A stretch of DNA of 64,000 nucleotides from Spirochaetales bacterium. Lineage in GTDB: Bacteria > Spirochaetota > Spirochaetia > Treponematales > Treponemataceae. Below are positions 49,947 through 59,566 of this stretch, piece by piece. The notes beneath the pieces were generated by a model. It ran no database searches. It saw only the letters and a list, made by a program, of their open reading frames with translations, and was not told where the DNA came from. Where the stretch lies: NCBI GenBank assembly GCA_030540405.1, contig JAUNWH010000007.1, forward strand, positions 1 through 64,000. The letters are read 5' to 3'. How positions within the stretch are numbered: the stretch's first letter is position 1; every line of letters starts with the position of its first letter. The position numbers were made by a program, and so were the translations under genes.

Positions 49947-51890
49947 CTAGCTTATAATTTCAAATTCAACCTGCTGCTCAGTAAGCTCAATTTTCCTTAC
50001 TTTTATTTTCACCACATCATTAAGCTCTGTTTTTTCAGGACACGGCATAAAGGTTTCAATTGCAAGAGAAGGAATTGAAAAAAGAGGAAGCTTCATTCCT
50101 TTGTCAACGCATACAGCCTCACCTGTCCAGCCGGGATTTTGCAAAAGATAAACAAGCGTCCAGTGCATATTGCTTTTTCGTTCAGCTTTGTGCGCCGCCT
50201 GAGCACCGGCATCACCTTCTGAAATTCGCATAAGCATAGTGTCCTTGTCCAGGAGTTTCCTCTTATCCAGAAAAGCTCTCAATTGAATATGCGCAATCAA
50301 GTCTCCGTAGCGGCGCAAAGGGCTTGTAACCTGACTGTACATATTAAGTCCCAAAGCACAGTGCATTCCAGGAGTTACTCCGACAGACCTTTTTCTCATG
50401 CATCTTCTAAGCCTAAACTGACCCGCAAGACCTTCTGGAATATCGTCTGGAATTACAGGAGCTTCCTGGCTTATAAACGGAAACGGAATCTGATTTTTGA
50501 AAGCGAATTTTGCGGCTCCTTCTCCAGCTAAAAGCATCATCTCACGGATCATTTCTGAGCTTTTAGGATGAACAAGCGGTTCTATCGAAACTTTTTTTGT
50601 TTCAGGCTCAACTGAAATATGGACTTCCGGCATTGAAATCTGAACAGCCCCAGACTTTTTGCGGCGTTCCACATTTTTCCATGCTATAGAAAAAAGAGGC
50701 TTTAGATCTTCACTTTCCATAAGCTCGTCAGCCTGCTCATAAGAAAGACGTTTTACTTTTATAAGCGTTTTAAAAACGGAACAGTCTTCAATTGCGCCAT
50801 TTTCATCAAGAAGAATTCTAAAAGACAAGGCACGGCTTTTTTCCTTTAGTCCAAGCGCATAATCTTCAAGGCAGCTTTCACACAGCATTCTGGCAGCTCC
50901 TTCTGGAATATAAAGAGTCGCCCCTCTTGCGCGCGCATTTTTATCAATAGGAGAATCAGGCTGAACCGTAGACGCAGGATCTGCAATATGAACCCAAAGA
51001 TATTTTCCGTCAAAGGCAACGGCATCGTCCGGGTCAGTTGACCAGGCATTGTCGATTGCATAAGAAACACAGTCAAGTTCAAGCCTTTCCTCTTCTGGCG
51101 GAGAATCAAGGGAATCTGACGCTGATTTTGTGGAAAGCCCCCAGCGCAAAGGATACGGATTGCGTGTGATGTCCCAAAGTCCTGTATCAAGTAAAAGTTT
51201 ATGCGCACGCTCTGGAGTTTCCTTTAATCCGGCATCATGCATAGTGCGGCTTTTGTCTGTTTTTCCAAGCGCAAGAGCTTCCACATCGCCTATAAAAACA
51301 GAATCCTCCGGCAAAAGCTTTCCAGTTTTTAAACGCTGAATAAATTCTGAGCGCAGTTCGGCTTCTTTTTCCTTTTCACCGGCTTTTTTTACAAGGGAAT
51401 CAATTTCTTGCTGAGGACGAACTGTAAACGCAATTTTTCCGTCCAGCTGTTCCTTTAAAACCTGGCTAAAATAAACAGTATTCTTTAAAGCGCAGTAAAG
51501 TCCCCAAGCCTCGTCAGTTTTTACCTCTCCTCTAAAAAGCGAAACCAACTCATTAAAAGGATAAACATCCCCGGAAGATTCGCCCGACAAAAGCTCATAG
51601 CAGTCTTTTATCTGAAGAAAAATTTCATTTGTCTGCTCAAGATTGTAAATATCAGCCGCTGAAGGACATTTTTCCGCAGCAAATTTCAACACACATTCAA
51701 GAGAAGAAATCGGACCTTCATTCAGCAAGAGAATATCCTTTGCGCGGACATTCAGAGTGTCATAAACAGCAGGTTTTGTGGCAGTTGCGGGCACAGACTG
51801 GAATTTTATAGAAAACTTATTATTTTCAGCAACAGAAAGGACAACAGCAGCAGTATTTTTATATATAACAAGTGAGTTAGCTTTTATCAT
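49947..51890 (-). CDS. RNB-domain 3'-5' exoribonuclease (RNase II/R family)
   Basis: 647 residues. The RNB catalytic core is VSYAIDNAWSTDPDDAVAFD (the metal-binding Asp cluster), then WVHIADPASTVQPDSPIDKN and ARGATLYIPEGAARML. MYSQVTSPLRRYGDLIAHIQ gives the RNB end motif. The N-terminal region (about 1-230) lacks obvious cold-shock domains of E. coli RNase R and resembles the shorter spirochaete/plastid-type version. A C-terminal S1-like strand set is possible. It degrades RNA from the 3' end. It is first in a run with metY. Confidence 0.9.
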   Translation of the reverse strand: MIKANSLVIYKNTAAVVLSVAENNKFSIKFQSVPATATKPAVYDTLNVRAKDILLLNEGPISSLECVLKFAAEKCPSAADIYNLEQTNEIFLQIKDCYELLSGESSGDVYPFNELVSLFRGEVKTDEAWGLYCALKNTVYFSQVLKEQLDGKIAFTVRPQQEIDSLVKKAGEKEKEAELRSEFIQRLKTGKLLPEDSVFIGDVEALALGKTDKSRTMHDAGLKETPERAHKLLLDTGLWDITRNPYPLRWGLSTKSASDSLDSPPEEERLELDCVSYAIDNAWSTDPDDAVAFDGKYLWVHIADPASTVQPDSPIDKNARARGATLYIPEGAARMLCESCLEDYALGLKEKSRALSFRILLDENGAIEDCSVFKTLIKVKRLSYEQADELMESEDLKPLFSIAWKNVERRKKSGAVQISMPEVHISVEPETKKVSIEPLVHPKSSEMIREMMLLAGEGAAKFAFKNQIPFPFISQEAPVIPDDIPEGLAGQFRLRRCMRKRSVGVTPGMHCALGLNMYSQVTSPLRRYGDLIAHIQLRAFLDKRKLLDKDTMLMRISEGDAGAQAAHKAERKSNMHWTLVYLLQNPGWTGEAVCVDKGMKLPLFSIPSLAIETFMPCPEKTELNDVVKIKVRKIELTEQQVEFEIIS

Positions 51891-51957
51891 GCTGAAAGTT
51901 TACAATAAAAAAAAAGCAATTACAATAAAGATTGTTGTGGCTGATTCTATAATGGCA

Positions 51958-51991
51958 TAAAAAAACACCGCCAGAATTGCTCTAGCGGTGT
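51958..51991 (-). terminator. Intrinsic terminator after the ABC ATPase gene
   Basis: On the minus strand ACACCGCTAGA pairs with TCTGGCGGTGT around GCAAT, followed by a run of Ts. It ends the ABC ATPase message upstream of the RNB gene. Confidence 0.85.
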
Positions 51992-52041
51992 CCAAGGCTA
52001 CAAGTTTTCAAGCCAGATTATGCAAGCTTGAAGAACGTGGC

Positions 52042-53247
52042 TTATTTTCTGATTTCAGAACCGATTGCTACTTTGTAGCCAACTTCGCCTGTAATAGCGT
52101 TCTTGAGCCATGGAGCAGAAATCTTGTCTGCTTCACAGATGTTGATTTCCTTGCTCTGATCCTCTGGATTCTTAGCAAAGAATTTGCATCTTTCCATTGC
52201 TGGCTTAAAGTTTACAGTTTCACCAATCTTAAAGTCTCCCTTAGAAGAAGCCTGTACACGTGCAACAATGCTCTGTGTCTTTGTAGAAAGGAAGAGGTGT
52301 GTCTCTGCACCAAGAGGCTCTTTGTTAGAAACTTTCATCTGCATATTGTTTTCTGCAGCTGGAGCTTCTGAGTAAACAAGGTCTTCTGGACGTACACCGA
52401 AGTAAACTTCTTTGCCTACATAGTCTTTAAGAGAAGCCTGCTGTTCTGCTGTTGGAACAACTGTGAATGTGCCTTCATCAGCAACAATCTTGTCGCCTTC
52501 TTTCTTGATTGTAACAGAAAGGAAGTTCATTGGAGGAGTTCCAATAAATCCTGCAACAAATTTATTGATTGGGTGATTGTACAAATAGAGAGGCTCACCA
52601 ATCTGCTGTACGTGGCCATCTTTCATAACAACGATTTTTGTACCCATTGTCATAGCCTCAATCTGGTCGTGAGTAACATAAATCATTGTAGCATTAAGTC
52701 TCTGGTGCAAACCTGCGATTTCTCCACGCATTGTAACACGGAGCTTTGCATCAAGGTTAGAAAGAGGCTCGTCAAACAAGAATACTTTAGGGTTGCGGAC
52801 AATTGCGCGTCCTACTGCAACACGCTGTCTCTGTCCACCAGAAAGAGCCTTTGGTTTGCGGTCCAAGTACTGTGTAAGACCAAGAATATTTGCAGCTTCA
52901 TCAACACGGCGTTTAATTTCACCTTTGTCCATCTTGCGGATCTTAAGTCCGAAAGCCATGTTGTCATATACTGTCATGTGAGGATAAAGAGCATAGTTCT
53001 GGAAAACCATCGCAATGTTTCTGTCTTTTGGCGGAACATCGTTCATAAGTTCGCCGTCAATAAGAAGCTCGCCTTCAGAAATTTCTTCCAAACCTGCAAC
53101 CATGCGAAGAGTTGTTGACTTTCCACATCCAGACGGACCTACGAATACACAGAAGTCGCGGTCTTCAATAACAATGTTGGCATTTTCTACAGCCTGAACA
53201 TTTCCGTCGTAAATCTTACCGATTCCTTTTAATTCTACCTTTGCCAC
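52042..53247 (-). CDS. Sugar ABC transporter ATPase (UgpC/MsmK/MalK type)
   Basis: 401 residues. Walker A is GPSGCGKSTTLRMVAGLEE near 38-56, Q-loop MVFQNYALYPHMTVYDN, signature LSGGQRQRVAVGRAI, Walker B VFLFDEPLSNLDAK and the H-loop YVTHDQIEAM. The C-terminal 130 residues form the regulatory OB-type domain of MalK-like ATPases (YFGVRPEDLVYSE). Such ATPases are often shared by several sugar importers, and no permease or binding-protein gene lies nearby, which fits that use. The start is a GTG with GGAGG 7 bases before. It has its own promoter and terminator. Confidence 0.93.
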   Translation of the reverse strand: MAKVELKGIGKIYDGNVQAVENANIVIEDRDFCVFVGPSGCGKSTTLRMVAGLEEISEGELLIDGELMNDVPPKDRNIAMVFQNYALYPHMTVYDNMAFGLKIRKMDKGEIKRRVDEAANILGLTQYLDRKPKALSGGQRQRVAVGRAIVRNPKVFLFDEPLSNLDAKLRVTMRGEIAGLHQRLNATMIYVTHDQIEAMTMGTKIVVMKDGHVQQIGEPLYLYNHPINKFVAGFIGTPPMNFLSVTIKKEGDKIVADEGTFTVVPTAEQQASLKDYVGKEVYFGVRPEDLVYSEAPAAENNMQMKVSNKEPLGAETHLFLSTKTQSIVARVQASSKGDFKIGETVNFKPAMERCKFFAKNPEDQSKEINICEADKISAPWLKNAITGEVGYKVAIGSEIRK

Positions 53248-53280
53248 TTTCGGCCTCCTAAGGGATTATGTTATGCAACA

Positions 53281-53309
53281 ATTATAAATTCAAAAAGTAT
53301 AGAAGTCAA
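53281..53309 (-). promoter_or_regulatory. Promoter of the ABC ATPase gene
   Basis: On the minus strand TTGACT (53309-53304), 17-base spacer, TATAAT (53286-53281), followed by GGAGG and the GTG at 53247. Confidence 0.7.
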
Positions 53310-53340
53310 ACAAATTCTTTAAAGAAATTCAGTTTTTTTT

Positions 53341-53871
53341 TCAGCCTACAGCACCGTTTTTGTAAACTTTGGCTTCAACAAACTTTCCGTCCGCGCCAAT
53401 TTTCTTTCCATCGATTTCAACAAATCCGTCTTTTGTATAAAGATTGAACGAAAAGAATTTATCCGGCTTTACATAGCAATATTTTTCAGCAGGAGCTTCA
53501 AATCCTTCCGGCTCAAGAATAGTTCCTGGCTCAAACTGAGGCGCAAAAAGAACTTCGCAAGTTTCGTGGTCGTCAACATTCGGATCAGAGGCCGCAAGCA
53601 GCATTCCGTTGCTTCTGACTCCGCGGAAATTTGCAGGCTTTAAGTTGTAAACAATAACGATTGTTTTTCCCAAAAGCTCTTCCGGCTTATAAAATGGCAC
53701 AATAGAACTCACAATTTGTCTAGGCTCTTCGTCTCCGTCGTTCAATGTAAGTATATATAGAAGACTTCCGCCAGGATGCTGCTCAACTTTTTCTATGCGC
53801 GCCGCCTTTAAAATAACGCGGTTTCTGAACTGCTCTGCCTCTGAAAGCACGTTTTCTTCATTTTCTTCCAT
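53341..53871 (-). CDS. Stand-alone tRNA-binding OB-fold domain protein
   Basis: 176 residues. ARIEKVEQHPGGSLLYILTL, then IVIVYNLKPANFRGVRSNGM and LLAASD match the EMAP-II/Arc1-type tRNA-binding domain found at the C-terminus of methionyl-tRNA synthetase and in CsaA/YgjH. Here the domain stands alone with an extra 60-residue tail. It may help a synthetase hold tRNA or act as a chaperone. GAGG lies 10 bases before the ATG at 53871; an upstream in-frame codon at 53922 is less likely. The gap to the divergent chemoreceptor gene has the promoter described below. Confidence 0.8.
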   Translation of the reverse strand: MEENEENVLSEAEQFRNRVILKAARIEKVEQHPGGSLLYILTLNDGDEEPRQIVSSIVPFYKPEELLGKTIVIVYNLKPANFRGVRSNGMLLAASDPNVDDHETCEVLFAPQFEPGTILEPEGFEAPAEKYCYVKPDKFFSFNLYTKDGFVEIDGKKIGADGKFVEAKVYKNGAVG

Positions 53872-54006
53872 AAATATAATACCTCGCTTTATGTTTTTAT
53901 ATAAAATACAGATTAAATTCAAAAGAATATCAGGTCAAGCCCGTTAATGGCAGTAAAATATAAAACTCGAATTTTCAGGATAAATAAACAAAAAAAGATT
54001 TTTAAG

Positions 54007-54034
54007 TTGAAATAAAAAAATTCTAATGTATAAT
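54007..54034 (+). promoter_or_regulatory. Promoter of the chemoreceptor gene
   Basis: TTGAAA (54007-54012), 16-base spacer, TATAAT (54029-54034) preceded by TG (extended -10). GGAGG at 54047-54051 and ATG at 54057 follow. Confidence 0.7.
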
Positions 54035-54056
54035 TTATAACAAATTGGAGGCCGTC

Positions 54057-56150
54057 ATGTCTTTAATGAAAAAAACTCTTCTATTTTCGTCTGTATTTTT
54101 CCTTTTAATTTGTTTTATTTCGCTTTTTACTTACAGCATTGCAAAGAACAAAATCGGGCGGAAGAATATTTCGCAGAACATCAGGACGGAGCTTAGCACT
54201 GACCAACTTATGCTTGAGTCTTCGGTGAACAAGGACATCACTCTTGCCCTTCAGATGGCGCGCTCGCCTGTAATTTCAAATTATTTCCGGAACGTTTCGG
54301 ACGAGAGGCTCAAGAAGCCTGCCTTTGACGAGATGGCGGCCTACGGAAAGGCTTTTTCTTCCGGCATAAATTTCTGGATAAACGACACGGACCACTTTTT
54401 CTACTTCGGGGACGAATATTCATACACTCTTGATCCGGACAAGCCTGAAAGCTACTGGTACAACATGACCCTTTACGAAACTGAAACTTACAATTTCAAC
54501 ATAAACTACAATCCGGACGTAAACGAAACCTGCCTTTGGGTGAACGCTCCTGTTTTTTCTGCGGACAAAAAGCCTGTGGGAGTTGTGGGAACAGGAATCA
54601 TTTTGGACTCATTTCTTGACTCTGTTTACAAGACTGTGAGCGGCGGCGGAAACGGCCAGCTTTTCTTCTTCAACAGCCTCGGAGAAATTACCGGAGCGGA
54701 AGACAAGTCGCTTGTAAGCCAGAAGGCGCTTGTAAAAGACCAGCTCGGCGGACTTTATGAAAAAATCGAAGGCTCGCTTGAGGACTACAAGAACGGACAA
54801 GTTTACACTTTCAGCTCCGGCGACTCGGAGTACGGACTTTGCTATGTGAGCGTTCTTGACTGGTATCTTGTTCGCTGCATGGACGTTTCTTCTGGAATCG
54901 CAACAGAAAGCTCGCTTGTTGCAATGCTTTCGATGTTCATAATCGGAATGCTCGTTGTCTCTTGCCTGTACACGCTTTTCATCTCGCTGATTCTAAAGCC
55001 TCTTTCAATGCTCCGCGAATCCATGAACAAAATTGCGGAAGGAGACTTCACTGAAAAATTCAGCTACAAAAAGAAAGACGAAATCGGAAGCCTTGCCGGA
55101 AGCCTCTTGCGCATAACGGCGACCGTGAATTCTCTCATAAACGGAATAACGGAAAAGGCAGAATACGTTCACGACACGAACAACCTTCAGCAGAAGAATT
55201 TCGACTCGGGAAAGGAAAAGTCCGCGGCGATTGTCTCAGAGCTTGACGGAATGAAGACTTCAGTTTCGGAGCAGCAGGAAATGATTCAGAGCGCATCCGA
55301 GACAATTGAAAAGACGGCGGAAAGACTAAAAGGATTCGGAAGCATAATCAGGACGCAGATTTCTGACATCGAGGAATCCGGCGAGCAGATAAGGCAGCTT
55401 CTGGATTCGGTTGAGTCGGTTGACAAAATTAGAAAGTTCACGATTGAGAACATGGGGCTTCTTTCTTCCGCTTCGGAAAAGGGAAACTTGCACATCAAGC
55501 AGGTTTCGGAAACTGTTCAGCAGATTTCAAACGACACTGAAAAGCTTCTTGAGACGAACAAAATCATCTCTTCGATTTCAGACCAGACAAACCTTCTTGC
55601 CATGAACGCGGCGATTGAGGCGGCTCATGCGGGAAAGGCTGGCGACGGTTTTGCGGTTGTTGCTCAGGAAATCAGGAAGCTTTCTGAAAAAACTCACGCG
55701 CAGTCGGAGAACGTTGCGAAGGTTATCGGCGGAATCATCGATTCGGTTCAGCATGTCGTTGAGGTTTCAGCTGTAACAAGCCAGATTTTCTCGGACATCG
55801 TGAAGCAGTTTTCCGCAGTTGACTCGGACTTCAAGGAGATGTCGGGCATAATCGAAAATGAAAATGCTCTGAACATTTCGGTTGCGGAAAAGCTAAAGGC
55901 ACTGTCTTCCGGCTCGGCTTCGGTTTCCAGCGGATTTTCTGACATGGAAAAGGATACTTCGAGCATTTCAGCGGCAATGGAGAAAGTTACGCAGCGCACA
56001 ACGGAACTTGTAATGAGCGTAGAAGCAATTTCAGAAAGCGCGCTTGCCATAAACACGCAGCTCAAGGAAGTTTCAAGCCTCGCGAACAAGTCCGTGGAGC
56101 AGATTCAAACCCTTGCAGATTCGCTTGAAGTGTATAAAATAGAGAAATGA
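54057..56150 (+). CDS. Methyl-accepting chemotaxis protein
   Basis: 697 residues. Membrane segment (about 8-28), periplasmic dCache-type sensor domain (about 35-280), second membrane segment ([20 protein letters not shown] region, about 285-310), HAMP domain ([19 protein letters not shown]) and the signalling hairpin with the highly conserved tip [20 protein letters not shown] and [15 protein letters not shown]. It senses an unknown ligand and controls CheA through CheW. The start at ATG 54057 has GGAGG 5 bases upstream. Codon and base use are visibly richer in G+C than the neighbours: one 60-base line counted by eye had 29 G+C against 22 in the next gene. That suggests recent gene conversion, duplication or transfer. 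Confidence 0.95.
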   Translation: MSLMKKTLLFSSVFFLLICFISLFTYSIAKNKIGRKNISQNIRTELSTDQLMLESSVNKDITLALQMARSPVISNYFRNVSDERLKKPAFDEMAAYGKAFSSGINFWINDTDHFFYFGDEYSYTLDPDKPESYWYNMTLYETETYNFNINYNPDVNETCLWVNAPVFSADKKPVGVVGTGIILDSFLDSVYKTVSGGGNGQLFFFNSLGEITGAEDKSLVSQKALVKDQLGGLYEKIEGSLEDYKNGQVYTFSSGDSEYGLCYVSVLDWYLVRCMDVSSGIATESSLVAMLSMFIIGMLVVSCLYTLFISLILKPLSMLRESMNKIAEGDFTEKFSYKKKDEIGSLAGSLLRITATVNSLINGITEKAEYVHDTNNLQQKNFDSGKEKSAAIVSELDGMKTSVSEQQEMIQSASETIEKTAERLKGFGSIIRTQISDIEESGEQIRQLLDSVESVDKIRKFTIENMGLLSSASEKGNLHIKQVSETVQQISNDTEKLLETNKIISSISDQTNLLAMNAAIEAAHAGKAGDGFAVVAQEIRKLSEKTHAQSENVAKVIGGIIDSVQHVVEVSAVTSQIFSDIVKQFSAVDSDFKEMSGIIENENALNISVAEKLKALSSGSASVSSGFSDMEKDTSSISAAMEKVTQRTTELVMSVEAISESALAINTQLKEVSSLANKSVEQIQTLADSLEVYKIEK

Positions 56151-56218
56151 ATGTAAGATAAAACAACTGAAATAACGTTTGCTTTATCTGCATTGACTTT
56201 TATAGGAGCAAAATAAAA

Positions 56219-57007
56219 ATGAAAAAACTTAAACTTTTTACGGCATTTCTGTCATTTGCAACATTGGCTTTTTTTGGCTGCAAATCAAAGGATGCAAAGC
56301 AAATTGAAGGCGACTGGAATCTTGTTCAGTACAAAATTGGAGAAAAGAAAATTGAATTTTCATGCGCCACAATTTCCATTTTGCAAGATGAAAACTTGAA
56401 CATTAAAGTGTCAGGATTTTCCGGCGTAAATTCTTTTTCTGGTCTTTACAAAGCAAGTGGAAAAAAACTCCGTGCAGAACCTGGATTTATTTCTACAAAA
56501 ATGATGGGCGGTAAAGAAGACATGGAATTTGAAAGGCTCTTTTTAAATTCCGCAGTAGGATCTGACAGCTGGAAAATAAAAATGCAGGACGGAAAAATTC
56601 TTTTGTGCATTTATAATTCAACAGAAAATTCCGAGCTTGTTTTTGCGAAGGCTTCTATAAAAGATGCAAACTGGACATTGGCTGCAATTCTAAAAAATGG
56701 CGGAGTTCAAAGCATAGACGCAGACAAATCAGAACTGCCTACGCTCTCTTTCAATGAAGAAAACAAAGCTTCTGGTTTTTCAGGCGTAAATTATTACACA
56801 ATGGATTACACTCTTGATGAGGCAGCAAAAAAACTTTCGTTCACGCTTGGAACTTCAACATTGATGGCTTCGGGAAGCAAAGAAGCGCAGGAACTTGAGC
56901 AGCAGTTTTATATCAACCTAGATCAGACTGCAACTTATTCGCTTTTTGAAAACACACTTACGCTCCGCTCGAAAGACGGAAAAACCCTTTTGGAATTCAT
57001 AAAGTAA
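56219..57007 (+). CDS. Lipoprotein with two META (HslJ-like) domains
   Basis: 262 residues. A lipoprotein signal peptide ends in the lipobox AFFGC (Cys21). Two META/HslJ-type domains follow in tandem: the first at about 30-140 (GDWNLVQYKIGEKKIEF, SGFSGVNSFSGLY), the second at about 150-260 (DANWTLAAILKNGGVQ, SGFSGVNYYTMDY). The repeated SGFSGVN is a clear mark of duplication. In E. coli, HslJ is a heat-inducible outer-membrane protein tied to novobiocin resistance; the role here is unknown. An AGGAG site precedes the ATG. Confidence 0.88.
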   Translation: MKKLKLFTAFLSFATLAFFGCKSKDAKQIEGDWNLVQYKIGEKKIEFSCATISILQDENLNIKVSGFSGVNSFSGLYKASGKKLRAEPGFISTKMMGGKEDMEFERLFLNSAVGSDSWKIKMQDGKILLCIYNSTENSELVFAKASIKDANWTLAAILKNGGVQSIDADKSELPTLSFNEENKASGFSGVNYYTMDYTLDEAAKKLSFTLGTSTLMASGSKEAQELEQQFYINLDQTATYSLFENTLTLRSKDGKTLLEFIK

Positions 57008-57027
57008 TTTTTTCAACTATTCAATTA

Positions 57028-57066
57028 TCATTCCTGTACAATTCAACTGAATAACACGGGAATGAC
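57028..57066. repeat. Partial copy of the palindromic repeat element
   Basis: TCATTCCTGT (57028-57037) and ACACGGGAATGA (57054-57065) form an imperfect inverted pair with the same ends (TCATT, AATGAC) as the element at 42365-42466. It lies between the META lipoprotein stop and the aroB promoter. Confidence 0.45.
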
Positions 57067-57103
57067 TTTTCAGCAAAAATCATTTTCAAAATTTCAACGG
57101 GGT

Positions 57104-57132
57104 TTGCTTCCATTTACAAAATGCAGTAAACT
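57104..57132 (+). promoter_or_regulatory. Promoter of aroB, predicted leaderless
   Basis: TTGCTT (57104-57109), 17-base spacer, TAAACT (57127-57132). Six bases lie between the -10 box and the ATG at 57139, with no ribosome site. Confidence 0.55.
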
Positions 57133-57138
57133 GTAGCA

Positions 57139-58287
57139 ATGGATATTTCACCAATAGATAGTTTTGAACTTTTATTTCCTGAAAATTCAGGCTTTGACAA
57201 AACTGACATTCTTTTTTACAGCGGAAAAAACGACCTATGTAGCCTTTACCTTTCCGCAGAAAACAAGCGCAACAGGCTTTTCGTCACTGACACAAACATC
57301 GCTCCTTTATGCGCAGATTTTATTGCACATTTTACAGATGAAAATGCAAACAACATAAAAGCTCCTTCTATTTTCAAAAAAGAAAATGACACGCTTTGCA
57401 TTCTTGGCGCAGGAGAAAAATTCAAGACAATAGAAAATGTCCTTGAAATTGTGAGAGCGGCTTTAAACTCCAACTTCAACAGGAACTGTCTTTTTGTTGC
57501 AATCGGAGGTGGAGTTTTAAGCGACATGACAGGCTTTGCCGCTTCGATGTTCAAGCGCGGAGTTGACGTTGAGTTTGTTCCGACAACTTTGCTTTCTGAT
57601 GTTGATGCTTCTATCGGCGGAAAAACTGGATGCGACTTTGACAGCTACAAAAACATGATTGGAGCTTTTTATCCTGCAAAAAAAATTCATATATGGAGTT
57701 CATTTATACAAAGCCTTCCACAGAATGAATTTCTTTCAGGACTTGGGGAAGTTGTAAAAACAGCTTTTCTTTTTTCTCCAGAATTGACAGAAATTTTAAA
57801 GACACAAAAAGCGCAAGTTATGAGCCGAGATGAAGAAGTTCTGCAAAAAATAATTTCAATCTGCGCAAAGGCAAAAGCAAAAACAGTGCATGAAGATTTT
57901 AAAGAAAAAGGAATCCGCGCATATTTAAATTACGGACATACTTTTGGACACGCGCTTGAAACTGTGGCAGGACTTGGAAAAATAAGCCACGGAGAAGCTG
58001 TTGTCTGGGGAATTGGAAGAGCGCTGGATCTTTCTTTAAGCAAAAAACTTTGCACTGATGAATTTGCTGAAGAATGCAAGAAAATTCTTTTTGACTACGG
58101 ATTCTGCACAGAGCCGATTCCGCAGATTGTAAAAGACATCCCAGATGCAACGCTTGCTTTAGTTTCTGCAATGCACAAAGACAAAAAAAATTCTGGAAGC
58201 TGCGTAAAAGTCATTCTTCAAAAAACAGAACAATCCACATTTATAACAGAAGTTCAAGACAAAGAAATTCTTGAGGTTTTAAAATGA
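57139..58287 (+). CDS. aroB: 3-dehydroquinate synthase
   Basis: 382 residues. It converts DAHP to 3-dehydroquinate, the step after AroF. NAD-binding and active-site motifs are present: IGGGVLSDMTGFAASMFKRG, then VPTTLLSDVDASIGGKTGCD and KNMIGAFYPA, with metal ligands in SGLGEVVKTAFL and NYGHTFGHALETV. The start lies too near its -10 box for a normal leader, so it is probably read leaderless. It overlaps the cysteine desulfurase gene as ATGA. It is 9 kb away from aroF-tyrA and lacks a similar leader peptide. Confidence 0.96.
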   Translation: MDISPIDSFELLFPENSGFDKTDILFYSGKNDLCSLYLSAENKRNRLFVTDTNIAPLCADFIAHFTDENANNIKAPSIFKKENDTLCILGAGEKFKTIENVLEIVRAALNSNFNRNCLFVAIGGGVLSDMTGFAASMFKRGVDVEFVPTTLLSDVDASIGGKTGCDFDSYKNMIGAFYPAKKIHIWSSFIQSLPQNEFLSGLGEVVKTAFLFSPELTEILKTQKAQVMSRDEEVLQKIISICAKAKAKTVHEDFKEKGIRAYLNYGHTFGHALETVAGLGKISHGEAVVWGIGRALDLSLSKKLCTDEFAEECKKILFDYGFCTEPIPQIVKDIPDATLALVSAMHKDKKNSGSCVKVILQKTEQSTFITEVQDKEILEVLK

Positions 58288-59462
58288 TTTCATCAAAGCA
58301 TTATTTTGACTGGGCTGCAACCGCTCCAAACGATGAAGAAATTTTAACTAAAGCGCTAAAATATTCTATGGAGCATTGGGGAAACCCTTCAAGCATTCAC
58401 AAAGCCGGAACAGATGCAAAAGCCGCATTGGAAAAAGCAAGAAAAAGAGCAGCCCAAGCTTTAGGTGTAAATGCAGAAAATATTTTTTTTACTTCAGGCG
58501 GAACAGAAGGAGACCACATTGCGCTTCTTTCTGTTTTAAGCCGACCACAAAAAGGAAGCGTTGTATTAAGTTCCATTGAGCATCCAGCTCTGCGTGAAAT
58601 GGCAAAGTCAATGCAAAACTGCGGCTGGAAAGTTATAAATGTGAATCCAGATAAAAATGGAATTGTTTCTGCTCAAAGCATTTCTGATGCGCTTCAGGAA
58701 GACACGGCATTTGTTTCTGTAATGGCGGTAAATAATGAAACCGGCGCAATTCAGCCTATTTATGAAATCGCAAAAATTATTGAAGAAAAAACAAAAGGAA
58801 AGCGAAAGCCATTTTTTCACGTTGACTGTGTTCAGGCAGCAGGAAAAATTCCGCTGAACTTAAAGGTAAGCGGAATTGATTCAGCTTCATTCAGCGCGCA
58901 TAAAATTGGCGGACCAAGAGGAATTGGAATCCTTTATCTTGCAAAAGAATTTAATTCATTTTTAAAAGGCGGTGGACAGGAAAAAACTGTAAGAAGCGGA
59001 ACTGAAAATCTTTTTGGCGCAGAGGCATTTTCTCTTTGCCTTGAAAAATATTTTATTTCAGAAAGAAACGCTTCCGCTGAAAAAAGATTTGAGCAGCAAA
59101 AAATTCTTACAGCAAATTTCATAAAAAAACTAAAAGAAATAAAAGGCTGCGTGATAATTCCGCATTGCCGTGAAGATGAAAAATTTGAAGCAAACTTTTC
59201 TCCTTGGGTTGTTCAAGCTGCATTTCCAGGAATTCCAGGACAAGTCATGGAGCGTGCACTAAGTGAAAAAGGATTTTTCATTTCAACAGGAAGCGCATGT
59301 TCGTCTTCACACAAAGGCCGGCCAGTTCTTGACACAATGCAGTTAAGCCCAAAAGAAAAAGAAAGCGCGGTAAGATTCAGCTTTGGATTTTCAACTGAAG
59401 AAGAAAGCATGAACGAATTAATCAAAGAACTGAAAAATATTTGCAGCCAGTTTTTGCAATGA
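58284..59462 (+). CDS. Cysteine desulfurase (NifS/IscS family)
   Basis: 392 residues. The start YFDWAATAPNDEEILTKALK, then IFFTSGGTEGDHIALLSVLS, FHVDCVQAAGKIPL and the PLP lysine in DSASFSAHKIGGPRGIGIL are typical. The catalytic Cys is in ISTGSACSSSHKG, with the short CSS loop. It takes sulfur from cysteine for Fe-S clusters or thiolated tRNA. No IscU-like scaffold or iron-sulfur regulator is near. Coupling to aroB by ATGA is unusual but has no obvious meaning. Confidence 0.92.
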   Translation: MISSKHYFDWAATAPNDEEILTKALKYSMEHWGNPSSIHKAGTDAKAALEKARKRAAQALGVNAENIFFTSGGTEGDHIALLSVLSRPQKGSVVLSSIEHPALREMAKSMQNCGWKVINVNPDKNGIVSAQSISDALQEDTAFVSVMAVNNETGAIQPIYEIAKIIEEKTKGKRKPFFHVDCVQAAGKIPLNLKVSGIDSASFSAHKIGGPRGIGILYLAKEFNSFLKGGGQEKTVRSGTENLFGAEAFSLCLEKYFISERNASAEKRFEQQKILTANFIKKLKEIKGCVIIPHCREDEKFEANFSPWVVQAAFPGIPGQVMERALSEKGFFISTGSACSSSHKGRPVLDTMQLSPKEKESAVRFSFGFSTEEESMNELIKELKNICSQFLQ

Positions 59463-59496
59463 AGATGCTTGCAATAAATTTTAAAATGCTGTAAAG

Positions 59497-59525
59497 TGCA
59501 AGGAGTCATATCCTGCATCTTTTTT
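59497..59525 (+). terminator. Bulged hairpin with T-tract before the PUR-domain gene
   Basis: TGCA-A-GGA (59497-59504) pairs with TCC-TGCA (59511-59517), followed by TCTTTTTT. It could end the aroB-desulfurase message or sit in the leader of the next gene. A possible promoter TTGCAA, 17 bases, TAAAGT (59470-59498) overlaps it. Confidence 0.5.
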
Positions 59526-59566
59526 GGTGCAAAAAAAAGCAAACTAAATTTTCAGGGAAGGACATT

